A stretch of DNA of 6,339 bases, taken from assembly GCA_012798365.1 (NCBI GenBank), contig JAAZNH010000223.1:1-6339 (forward strand). The letters are read 5' to 3'. This DNA comes from Methanomicrobiales archaeon. Its GTDB lineage: Archaea > Halobacteriota > Methanomicrobia > Methanomicrobiales > Methanospirillaceae. Positions 1 to 5,504 of this stretch are shown here, piece after piece (the stretch's first letter is position 1; each line of letters opens with the position of its first letter). Below the pieces are notes generated by a model. That model did not search any database. It was not told the DNA's origin and saw only the letters and a program-made list of their open reading frames with translations. The position numbers and the translations under genes are program-made.

Positions 1-2
1 AG

Positions 3-407
3 CAGCAGTTACTTGAGGCATTCCAGGCGCTTCTGCGCCTGAAAAACGAGTGCTCCTGCTCGGTCTTCTCCGAATGCGGCCTCTCCGATATGACCGTGAA
101 ACAGGTCGCGTACCTGAAAGTGATCGATTCCCAGGGGGAGGTCACGTTCAGCCGGCTTGCCGAGATCACCGGGACCTCAAAACCCACGGTCACCGAGATG
201 ATCAACAAATGTGTACGGATGGAATGTGCATACCGGGAACCCTGCCCGGATGATGGCCGGATCCAGTATATCCGCCTGACCGACAAGGGGAAGATGATCG
301 CAACAGCCGAACAGGCCGCCCTGCGCCGTCTGATCGCACGGATGATGAATGCGCTGGACGAAGACGAGCGGCAAGAGCTGATCGCCCTGCTCCGGAAAGT
401 CCGGTAA
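3..407 (+). CDS. MarR-family winged-helix transcriptional regulator, Cys-rich, 5' partial
   Basis: The reading frame is open to the left edge, so the start lies outside; 134 residues are visible, and only a short N-terminal piece should be missing given usual MarR lengths of about 140-150. Visible residues 1-16 look like the MarR dimerisation helix. A winged helix follows: helix-turn-helix around residues 49-70 (LAEITGTSKPTVTEMINK) and a wing ending in DDGRIQYIRLTDKG (83-96), the typical MarR wing pattern. The C-terminal helix (119-134) resembles the second dimerisation helix. MarR proteins are dimeric DNA-binding repressors or activators answering small ligands, oxidants or metals. Six cysteines are visible at 17, 19, 25, 70, 75 and 81 (CxCx5C and Cx4Cx5C), unusual for the family and suggestive of metal, Fe-S or thiol sensing (inference). 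An internal ATG at 90 would delete the dimerisation helix, so it is not preferred as the start. The gene lies just upstream of lon on the same strand. Confidence 0.85.
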   Translation, partial: QQLLEAFQALLRLKNECSCSVFSECGLSDMTVKQVAYLKVIDSQGEVTFSRLAEITGTSKPTVTEMINKCVRMECAYREPCPDDGRIQYIRLTDKGKMIATAEQAALRRLIARMMNALDEDERQELIALLRKVR

Positions 408-420
408 TTTTTTTCACCGG
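401..420 (+). terminator. T-run with short dyad at the end of the MarR gene
   Basis: Seven T residues (408-414) follow the stop codon directly and sit in the loop of a 5-bp perfect inverted repeat, CCGGT (401-405) and ACCGG (416-420). T-runs act as intrinsic terminators in archaea, so this may end or attenuate the MarR transcript before lon. The stem is short and read-through is possible. Confidence 0.4.
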
Positions 421-428
421 AACAAAAG

Positions 429-447
429 TTAGGTAAATTCGAACTAA
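429..447. promoter_or_regulatory. 19-bp imperfect palindrome, candidate metal-regulator-type operator
   Basis: The sequence TTAGGTAAATTCGAACTAA has dyad symmetry: TTAG and CTAA ends, with further symmetric T/A positions inside. From memory, the DtxR/IdeR consensus is a 19-bp palindrome beginning TTAGGT and ending CCTAA; this site agrees at about 12 of 19 positions. It lies between the MarR gene and lon, ending 15 bases before the preferred lon start. It could be bound by the upstream Cys-rich MarR protein or by a DtxR-type metal regulator encoded elsewhere. No binding evidence is available from sequence alone. Confidence 0.35.
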
Positions 448-453
448 ATGATT

Positions 454-457
454 GAGG
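454..457 (+). promoter_or_regulatory. Ribosome binding site deciding the lon start
   Basis: GAGG lies five bases before ATG 463. The earlier in-frame ATG at 448 has only a weak AGG (431-433) about 14 bases upstream. This favours 463 as the initiation codon. Confidence 0.55.
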
Positions 458-462
458 AAACC

Positions 463-2844
463 ATGCAGGAACAACAAATCCAGGTTCCAGAGAAACTGGT
501 TATACCGCTCTTCGAAATGGTTGTATACCCGGAGAGCCGCACGAAATTCGCTGTTGATGAAACTACGGGCAGCCTGCTGCTCGAAGCCATGGAGAGCGGC
601 GAGAGCACGCAGGCCATTGCCCTGACTGTAAAGAGCGGGACACGGGCATGCGAACTGAACAGTGAATCGCTGTACAGGATTGGTACTCTTTTGCGGCTCT
701 CGCATCTCCAGCCGGCCGATGACGGGTATGTCGTGATGGCCGATGTAGTCCAGAGAGTCGCTGCAACAGGCATCACAGAAAAGAACGGCCGGTATTATGC
801 TACGTTCAGGATCCTTCCTGATGAGAAGGATATCGATGACGACCTGCGGGGCCGGATCCTTACCGATATCAAGCTGACCATCCACGAGACAAGCAGCCGG
901 TTCACCGGCTCTGAACAGTTCACTAAACCCATCGATGAGATGGACCGCGTGGACCAGGTCATGGGTTTTGTCATGCCGTTTCTGCCGGTCAGTGTTGCCG
1001 AGAAGCAGAACCTGCTTGAGATCACCTCCCTGCGTCAGCGGTATATCACGTTCCTTGAACTTCTCACCCGGGCTCGGGACACAATCGCGATCCGGATGGA
1101 GATGGCAAAGAAAGTCTCTGACCGTGTCGGGAAGTCCAACCGCGAGGCTATGCTGCGCGAGCAGCTGAAGGTGATCCAGGAAGAGCTGGGTGAGGAGACC
1201 GGCGAAGAATCCGACAGCGGGTACCGCGAGAAGATCACGCAGTCTGCAATGCCGGATGATGTGAAGAAGAAGGCACTTGCCGAAGTACGCAAACTGGAGA
1301 CCGGCGGTCCCCATAACCACGAGGGGACCGTGATCCGGAACTGGCTCGATCTCCTCGTCGACCTGCCCTGGAGCCCGACCGAACCACAGGGTATCGATAT
1401 TACGCAGGCCAGAAAAGTCCTGGAAGAGCACCACAACGGCCTTGAGAAAGTCAAGGAGCGGATCATCCAGCACCTTGCGGTGATGAAGCTCAAAAAAGAG
1501 AAGCAGGGCTCGATCCTCCTCTTCTCCGGCCCGCCGGGGACGGGAAAGACCAGCCTTGGGAAGAGCATTGCACAGGCCCTTGGCAGGAAGTATGTCCGGG
1601 TCAGCCTGGGCGGGGTGCGGGACGAGGCCGAGATCCGGGGCCACCGGCGTACGTATGTCGGGGCCCTGCCCGGCAGGATCATCCAGGGGATCCGGAAAGC
1701 CGGTGTCAAAAACCCGGTCTTTGTGCTGGACGAGATCGACAAGCTCGCCTCATCGTACTCCGGGGACCCGGCCAGCGCCCTCCTTGAAGTCCTTGACCCG
1801 GAGCAGAACAACACCTTCTCGGACCACTATCTCGAGGTGCCGTTCGATCTCTCGGATGTGCTCTTCATAGCAACTGCCAACAACCTTGCCACCATTCCGG
1901 CACCGCTTCTTGACCGGATGGAGCTGATCACGATCTCCGGCTATACCCGGAACGAGAAGTTTGCCATTGCAAAGGACCATCTCATACCTGCGGTCCTTGC
2001 AGAGCACGGCCTCGACACTGAAACGCTCCGGTTTGAGGATGAAGCCCTCAGAACCATCATCGACAAATATACCCGTGAAGCCGGGGTCCGGTGGCTCCGG
2101 AAGCAGCTGGCAAAAGCTGCCCGGCATGTCTCGGAGAAGATCGTTGACGGCACCGCGGAGAAACCGTTTGTCGTCACTTCAAAGAACCTTGGGGCAATTC
2201 TGGGAAAAGAGATGATCAGGAAGGATGTTGCCCGCAAAGAGGCCGTGCCCGGCGTGGTGACCGGTCTTGCGTGGACCCCGGTTGGCGGCGAAATCCTCTT
2301 CATCGAAGGGACATTCATGCCCGGGAAGGGCAGCCTCACGCTGACCGGCCAGCTCGGTGACGTGATGAAGGAATCTGCAGCAATTTCCCTCTCGCTCATC
2401 CGCTCCCGCCTTGGCGGGCAGCCGGGCCGGGTGGATTTCCTCACCAGTGACATCCACATCCATGTGCCGTCCGGTGCAACGCCCAAGGACGGGCCTTCGG
2501 CCGGTGTCACTCTGTTTACTGCCCTTGCATCGCTGATGACCGGAAAAACTGCTGCACCCGACCTTGCGATGACCGGCGAGATTACCCTCAGCGGGGCAGT
2601 CCTTCCGGTGGGAGGCATTAAGGAAAAAGTCCTTGCCGCCCACCGGGCCGGAATACGGACGATCATCCTGCCCCGGGAGAACGAGCGGGACGTTGAGGAT
2701 GTCCCCGTGGATGTACGGCGCGAACTCGTCTTCATTCCGGTTGACACGGTTGAGGATGTGCTCCGGGAAGCGCTGGGTATCACCCTCCCCGGGCTAATGG
2801 CCCATTATACCGGAAGCCCGGCTGTGCCGGCCCGGAACCACTGA
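463..2844 (+). CDS. lon: ATP-dependent Lon protease, bacterial-type soluble LonA
   Basis: A 793-residue cytosolic AAA+ serine protease that unfolds and degrades damaged or regulatory proteins as a homohexamer. From ATG 463 the order is: LON substrate-binding domain (about 10-195), a charged helical/coiled linker (about 195-300), the AAA+ module with Walker A GPPGTGKT (356-363, K362), Walker B FVLDEID (E424), sensor-1 N473, arginine finger R485 and sensor-2 R543, then the protease domain from about 595. The catalytic serine is S679 in PKDGPSAG and the lysine is K720 in GGIKEK. As recalled, E. coli Lon (784 aa) has K362, E424, S679 and K722, and its N-terminal PL...VVVYP block falls at the same residues (15-23), supporting start 463; ATG 448 would add five residues. 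There are no membrane segments, unlike archaeal LonB, so this is the LonA type. It may be co-transcribed with the upstream MarR gene or controlled by the 429-447 palindrome. Confidence 0.97.
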   Translation: MQEQQIQVPEKLVIPLFEMVVYPESRTKFAVDETTGSLLLEAMESGESTQAIALTVKSGTRACELNSESLYRIGTLLRLSHLQPADDGYVVMADVVQRVAATGITEKNGRYYATFRILPDEKDIDDDLRGRILTDIKLTIHETSSRFTGSEQFTKPIDEMDRVDQVMGFVMPFLPVSVAEKQNLLEITSLRQRYITFLELLTRARDTIAIRMEMAKKVSDRVGKSNREAMLREQLKVIQEELGEETGEESDSGYREKITQSAMPDDVKKKALAEVRKLETGGPHNHEGTVIRNWLDLLVDLPWSPTEPQGIDITQARKVLEEHHNGLEKVKERIIQHLAVMKLKKEKQGSILLFSGPPGTGKTSLGKSIAQALGRKYVRVSLGGVRDEAEIRGHRRTYVGALPGRIIQGIRKAGVKNPVFVLDEIDKLASSYSGDPASALLEVLDPEQNNTFSDHYLEVPFDLSDVLFIATANNLATIPAPLLDRMELITISGYTRNEKFAIAKDHLIPAVLAEHGLDTETLRFEDEALRTIIDKYTREAGVRWLRKQLAKAARHVSEKIVDGTAEKPFVVTSKNLGAILGKEMIRKDVARKEAVPGVVTGLAWTPVGGEILFIEGTFMPGKGSLTLTGQLGDVMKESAAISLSLIRSRLGGQPGRVDFLTSDIHIHVPSGATPKDGPSAGVTLFTALASLMTGKTAAPDLAMTGEITLSGAVLPVGGIKEKVLAAHRAGIRTIILPRENERDVEDVPVDVRRELVFIPVDTVEDVLREALGITLPGLMAHYTGSPAVPARNH

Positions 2845-2849
2845 TCCTC

Positions 2850-2876
2850 TTTTTTCTGATGGGAAAACCCCTTTTT
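2850..2876 (+). terminator. lon transcription terminator
   Basis: Five bases after the lon stop there is a run of six T residues (2850-2855). A small hairpin follows (GGG-AAAA-CCC, 2861-2870), then TTTTT (2872-2876). Two consecutive T-tracts after a stop codon are a typical archaeal termination arrangement. Confidence 0.55.
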
Positions 2877-3120
2877 CTGCTGTCCGAACGGGCATCCGCA
2901 GGCAGGAAAACCTGTCATGGATCTGCGTTTCCGGCAGGCACCTTGGGGAGAACTTACGTATCCCCCATGATGCAATGATACCATGAGCGGGGAAAAGAGG
3001 GGTAGTTCCTGCAGAAAAGGGGAGGTGTGGATGTGTTGTGGTTACCCCTTTCCTGCGTAACTGAGCAGGACAACCTGGCGGCTGTCCGCATACTCCCATT
3101 CGGTGCAGGGTTATAAACGA
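2877..3120. other. Intergenic stretch without a convincing gene
   Basis: No frame here has convincing protein-like composition or a good initiation region. Visible structure: a short hairpin CAGG-AAAA-CCTG (2903-2914), and a 12-bp inverted repeat with one mismatch, GCAGAAAAGGGG (3011-3022) facing CCCCTTTCCTGC (3045-3056) across 22 bases. A TATA-like TTATAAA (3111-3117) lies immediately before the left arm of the 3121-3405 element. A small RNA is possible but not shown. Confidence 0.5.
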
Positions 3121-3141
3121 CTTATGTGCCAGAATTCGTCG
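3121..3141 (+). repeat. Left arm of the 21-bp inverted repeat (copy 1)
   Basis: It begins CTTATG and contains the 15-mer TGCCAGAATTCGTCG (3127-3141). It is the exact reverse complement of 3385-3405. A TATA-like TTATAAA lies four bases before it. Confidence 0.9.
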
Positions 3142-3296
3142 CGTCCGGACAAATACGCAAAAATCCGTGGATCCGGGTGCGCCGCGCAAAAGGGAACCAG
3201 CAAAACCCCCCCTGCACCATCCGTTCCCCGTGGAGGGAGACGAGAAAAATTGGAAACCCGAAATAGCCGGGTGTCCTCCGGCACGGACGGACCCGC

Positions 3297-3338
3297 TCCC
3301 GTCACGGGAATCCCCGCGCTCCATTGCCGGGTTCCCGT
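3297..3338. repeat. Nested hairpins inside the 285-bp block
   Basis: TCCCGT (3297-3302) and ACGGGA (3304-3309) form a tight 13-base palindrome. The same right arm can alternatively pair ACGGGAA-t-CCC (3304-3314) with GGGTTCCCGT (3329-3338): ten base pairs, one bulged T and a 14-base loop. The two pairings exclude each other, as in a switchable RNA or a folded element end. Confidence 0.6.
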
Positions 3339-3343
3339 CCCCC

Positions 3344-3350
3344 TATATAT
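3344..3350. promoter_or_regulatory. TATA-like box inside the repeat element
   Basis: TATATAT sits in GC-rich surroundings, just before copy 2 of the 15-mer. On the plus strand it would start a transcript near 3372, within the hairpin; being nearly symmetric, it could also serve the minus strand. It may be a second promoter for the 3448 gene. Confidence 0.3.
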
Positions 3351-3358
3351 GACCTCTC

Positions 3359-3399
3359 TGCCGGAATTCGTCGCATTGCCGACCCGACGAATTCTGGCA
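3359..3399 (+). repeat. 15-bp hairpin made of repeat copies 2 and 3
   Basis: TGCCGGAATTCGTCG (3359-3373) faces CGACGAATTCTGGCA (3385-3399) across an 11-base loop. All positions pair in DNA except one, which is a G-U wobble in RNA. Copy 2 differs from copies 1 and 3 by a single A-to-G transition. The hairpin ends ten bases before the TATA-like box at 3409, a good place for an operator. No T-run follows, so it is not a classic terminator. Confidence 0.85.
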
Positions 3400-3405
3400 C
3401 ATAAG
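3385..3405 (-). repeat. Right arm of the 21-bp inverted repeat (copy 3)
   Basis: This is the exact reverse complement of 3121-3141. Its inner 15 bases also serve as the right arm of the 3359-3399 hairpin. Confidence 0.9.
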
Positions 3406-3408
3406 GAG

Positions 3409-3420
3409 TATTAAATAAAA
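3409..3420 (+). promoter_or_regulatory. TATA-type promoter for the secreted-protein gene
   Basis: TATTAAATAAAA is centred about 33 bases before the ATG at 3448. With archaeal TATA-to-start spacing of about 25 bases, transcription would begin near 3440, giving a very short leader. The box lies immediately outside the right repeat arm, so a protein bound there would affect it. Confidence 0.5.
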
Positions 3421-3447
3421 CTTTTAATCCTGTTTTCGAGTGATTCC

Positions 3448-3909
3448 ATGAAGGTTCACTGGTTATTTATTGGATTAGTGGTCGCTGCTGCATGTGCAGT
3501 GGCGCCGGTATCGGCAAAGATCATCGAAGAAAAGGACGGGTATATTGTCTCAACCATTGAGGATCCTGGCAATCTCCCAACCCTGGAAACAGCTGCAGCC
3601 CGGCTGGCGTCCAACACCATCAGGCAGGGCCAGTCCAACAACCATATCACCAATGTTCCCGGGGGGAAAACCACGTTTGATTCAGACCTGAACTGGGGAA
3701 ATACGGCAAATTCCCTTTCCCTTACGATCTCGGCACCGGGCATAACGTTCGGCCCGTATTATGATAGTAAGGACGGGAGTATCAATGGCCGGATCACCCT
3801 GCGAATCCAGAATGCCGGGGGCCTGCCTTCCGGGCCATGGACCTCCACGGTCTATGGATACAGCGTGTCCGGCTCACAGGGTTACTCGTACGCAGGATGG
3901 GCGAGTTAG
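3448..3909 (+). CDS. Small secreted protein of unknown function
   Basis: This gene of 153 residues is not one I recognise. Residues 1-23 form a clear Sec signal peptide: K2, a hydrophobic core LFIGLVVAAACAVA, and VSA before the likely cleavage, leaving a mature protein of about 130 residues without cysteines or a membrane anchor. The second half is rich in Gly, Ser, Thr and aromatic residues, with alternating patterns expected for beta strands (SLSLTISAPGITFGPYYD, GRITLRIQ, STVYGYSVSG). It faintly recalls extracellular beta-sandwich domains attached to archaeal surface proteins; this is a low-confidence analogy. The start at 3448 is supported by the signal peptide and by GAGTGAT (3438-3444), a poor ribosome-binding match placed close to the ATG. 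The next gene, a membrane-anchored regulator, starts 39 bases after the stop on the same strand, so this protein may be its signal, its target or a sensed envelope component (inference). Confidence 0.75.
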   Translation: MKVHWLFIGLVVAAACAVAPVSAKIIEEKDGYIVSTIEDPGNLPTLETAAARLASNTIRQGQSNNHITNVPGGKTTFDSDLNWGNTANSLSLTISAPGITFGPYYDSKDGSINGRITLRIQNAGGLPSGPWTSTVYGYSVSGSQGYSYAGWAS

Positions 3910-3919
3910 ATCATAACCC

Positions 3920-3926
3920 TTTTTTT
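3920..3926 (+). terminator. T7 run between the secreted-protein and regulator genes
   Basis: Seven T residues lie 11 bases after the stop at 3909. They may terminate part of the transcription, making expression of the following regulator lower than that of the secreted protein. No strong hairpin precedes them. The AT-rich ATAAAATAATTAT (3934-3946) just downstream is too near the next ATG to be a conventional TATA box for it. Confidence 0.4.
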
Positions 3927-3948
3927 ATCAGCCATAAAATAATTATCC

Positions 3949-4758
3949 ATGGTGAAATCGATCAGAAATTATTCCGCAGTACTGGTCATTTCCCTCTCTC
4001 TTGCGCTGCTGGCGCCGGCCTGTGCCGCCGAGGTTACCCACGGGTATACTGTGGAAGGTATCTCCCCTGATGAAATCCGGGGCGAGCCGCTCGAGATGCG
4101 CCAGGTTGAACTCTGGGAGCTTCCTCCCACGGTCATTATCCTGGTGTTGCTTATCCCGTTTTCCAGTATCCTCGGCTTCCCGCTTGAGCTGTTCCTTTTC
4201 CTGAGACTCCTGGCTTTCCTGGGGTACCGGTTTGTGGTGCAGGACAGCCTGTTCCGGAATGCTGCAAGGAACCGGATCTATACCTGCATCCGGGAGAACC
4301 CGGGGATCTATTTCAATGAACTGGTGCGGATGACCGGCATCAATCGCGGAACCATCCGCTACCACCTGACCCTTCTCCTGCTGATGCAGCGGATAACTAC
4401 GCTTGAATCCTCCGGTAATACCTGGTTCTTTGCGGATTCCGGGATATATTCGGACATGGAGAAGAATGTCCTGCTCCATCTCCGCAACGCTATGGACTGC
4501 CAGATCTTCCGGCTGTTGCTCGAGAAACCAGATATCACCCGTGAATCCCTTGCCGAACTGCTGGGACTCTCGGTATCAACCGTGAGCTGGCGCATGAAAC
4601 GGCTCTGTGACGAGGAACTTATCAATACCTGGCGTGCCGGCAGGAATGTCCAGTACGGGATTGTCCCGGATGCCCGGCCCTACCTGGAAAAACACCTTGC
4701 TGCAGTCCCGGCAGTCCCGCAGGCTGGTGTATTGCAACCGGTAACGGAATCTGTCTGA
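3949..4758 (+). CDS. Membrane-anchored transcriptional regulator with two winged-helix domains
   Basis: The 269-residue protein begins with a signal-like hydrophobic segment (9-27, ending PACAA), followed by a short polar stretch (28-59) likely outside the cell. A long hydrophobic region (60-94, including TVIILVLLIPFSSILG) is one transmembrane helix or a tight pair. The remainder is cytoplasmic: winged helix 1 (about 105-165) with recognition helix NRGTIRYHL (132-140) and a wing ending NTWFF, and winged helix 2 (about 172-240) with LLGLSVSTVSWRMKRL (204-219). The tail (250-269) is Ala/Pro/Val-rich. Such proteins are one-component regulators that could read an envelope signal and bind DNA at the membrane. 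The ATG at 3949 keeps the whole signal segment; no Shine-Dalgarno sequence is visible. It lies 39 bases after the secreted-protein gene and probably forms a unit with it. The repeated 15-mers upstream of that gene are candidate binding sites (inference). Confidence 0.88.
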   Translation: MVKSIRNYSAVLVISLSLALLAPACAAEVTHGYTVEGISPDEIRGEPLEMRQVELWELPPTVIILVLLIPFSSILGFPLELFLFLRLLAFLGYRFVVQDSLFRNAARNRIYTCIRENPGIYFNELVRMTGINRGTIRYHLTLLLLMQRITTLESSGNTWFFADSGIYSDMEKNVLLHLRNAMDCQIFRLLLEKPDITRESLAELLGLSVSTVSWRMKRLCDEELINTWRAGRNVQYGIVPDARPYLEKHLAAVPAVPQAGVLQPVTESV

Positions 4759-4760
4759 GT

Positions 4761-4781
4761 GGTCCCTTCAGGAAAGGGACC
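4761..4781 (+). terminator. Hairpin directly after the membrane regulator gene
   Basis: GGTCCCTT (4761-4768) and AAGGGACC (4774-4781) form a perfect 8-bp stem with a 5-base loop, starting two bases after the stop. No T-run follows immediately; a T6 run comes at 4818-4823. It probably helps to end or stabilise the transcript. The rest of the spacer to 4940 holds nothing gene-like. Confidence 0.5.
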
Positions 4782-4921
4782 CAGTATGACCGGATTCAGG
4801 GATATACCTGTGATACCTTTTTTCCCAAACACTGGATTGCATGTCAGCGGATCATGGTGGTATTCCCGTCCTTTCGGGGCACTCCTGTTATGTAAAAAGT
4901 GGGATATGGTCTGGCCTGCAG

Positions 4922-4940
4922 GGCCGGGAAAAATATGGGA
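4922..4940 (-). terminator. Weak terminator of the minus-strand operon
   Basis: Read on the minus strand, a T5 tract (complement of 4929-4933) follows the stop codon at 4941-4943 by seven bases. Another T5 lies further on (complement of 4894-4898), and between them is a 4-bp GGCC-CTGCA-GGCC dyad (complement of 4913-4925). This is modest evidence for termination against the convergent plus-strand pair. Confidence 0.35.
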
Positions 4941-5462
4941 TCAGGGGCAGCCGGGTTCCCGGTCGCATTTCCTGCGGCACTCATCGAGTTTCTCTGCGAT
5001 GACACTCGTGGTAGTCCCGGCAGCAACCCCGCAGGCCGGGCCGCAGGTGTTGGGCTGGTGGACCGGGTCGTAGATCATCTCGGTCGGCGTCGGCTGGACC
5101 GTCTCAATGACCGTAGGCGCCCCGGTCGGTGTCTCCGGCACGTGGACGGGGTCACAGATGGTCCCGCCCGGGTCATGGACGGGATCACAGATCATGGTCA
5201 TGCTCTGGTACACGAGGTACCCGAGCACGATGGAGATGAGGGCGGCAACCGAGGCTATGGCAATCTTGGCGGTCTGGCTCTCAATTGCTGCATCCAGCAC
5301 ACAGCCGGCCACGTAACTGATGATGAGGGTAATGACCAGCAGGATAGTCATATCGATCATAAGACCGGTGACGATGAGAAGCACAAACCAGAACGGGATG
5401 ACCAGGGTTCCTGCAAGGAGCAGTTTTGTCCCGTTTGGCGAGAAGAGGTCACCGTCAGCCAT
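4941..5462 (-). CDS. Three-helix membrane protein with DPVH repeats and Cys-rich tail, unknown function
   Basis: I do not recognise this 173-residue protein. From the ATG at 5462 (MADGDLF) there are three hydrophobic helices: about 14-36, 38-58 and 67-86. The only basic residues near the membrane are K13 and K66, which by the positive-inside rule puts the N-terminus inside and the C-terminal half (87-173) outside. That half contains three DPVH motifs at 93-96, 104-107 and 132-135, in the pattern I-C-DPVH-x-P twice and I-Y-DPVH-x-P once. It is followed by a cysteine-rich end (C140, C144, C162, C166, C172). Cys, His and Asp in this arrangement could bind metal or form disulfides (inference). 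The frame extends upstream to a TTG at 5492, adding ten residues, but the ATG is preferred; no clear Shine-Dalgarno sequence is seen for either. It lies 42 bases downstream of the radical SAM gene on the same strand, with no T-run terminator between, so co-transcription is likely. Confidence 0.78.
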   Translation of the reverse strand: MADGDLFSPNGTKLLLAGTLVIPFWFVLLIVTGLMIDMTILLVITLIISYVAGCVLDAAIESQTAKIAIASVAALISIVLGYLVYQSMTMICDPVHDPGGTICDPVHVPETPTGAPTVIETVQPTPTEMIYDPVHQPNTCGPACGVAAGTTTSVIAEKLDECRRKCDREPGCP

Positions 5463-5504
5463 TGATGTATAATCGGTCTTTTTTGTAATCAATCTTGTTG
5501 TCGG

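Larger units (their letters stand above)
3121..3405. mobile_element. Possible MITE-like element bounded by 21-bp perfect inverted repeats
   Basis: The outer arms 3121-3141 and 3385-3405 are exact reverse complements over 21 bases; after one mismatch, three more bases also pair. No transposase is encoded. If the ends are set at 3125 and 3401, each end is flanked by TA, as for Tc1/IS630-type insertion; the outer bases GA (3119-3120 and 3406-3407) also repeat. Both flanks are AT-rich. The interior is full of nested dyads (3297-3309; 3304-3338). The alternative is a set of operators or a structured RNA belonging to the downstream genes. The repeat is certain; the mobile nature is inference. Confidence 0.4.

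Noticed and set aside
202..1644. A long open frame (480 codons) on the minus strand, opposite the MarR and lon genes
   Set aside because: It lies antisense to two clear coding regions, has low-complexity Arg/Leu/Pro-rich composition and no recognisable domain; it is a by-product of GC-rich codon use.
1941..2783. A 280-codon minus-strand frame opposite the lon protease domain
   Set aside because: Ser/Arg/Pro-rich translation without domain features, entirely antisense to conserved lon sequence.
2794..3324. A minus-strand frame of 176 codons covering most of the central spacer
   Set aside because: It overlaps the lon end, reads through the left inverted repeat and has no protein-like hydrophobic pattern or initiation signal.
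3359..3399. The strong hairpin considered as a rho-independent terminator
   Set aside because: No T-run follows; it is followed by a promoter-like TATA box instead, so an operator or element end fits better.
3103..3414. A plus-strand frame of 103 codons spanning the inverted-repeat block
   Set aside because: It translates both repeat arms and nested hairpins into Pro/Arg-rich sequence; no domain and no ribosome binding site, so it is probably chance.
5059..5192. Three similar DNA repeats considered as a CRISPR or tandem-repeat array
   Set aside because: They are only about 15-17 bases, unevenly spaced and in frame, and are explained by the DPVH protein repeats.
4899..5465. A plus-strand frame of 188 codons opposite the DPVH membrane protein
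   Set aside because: The minus-strand protein has coherent transmembrane helices and repeats, while this frame is Asp/Gly/Arg-rich and featureless.
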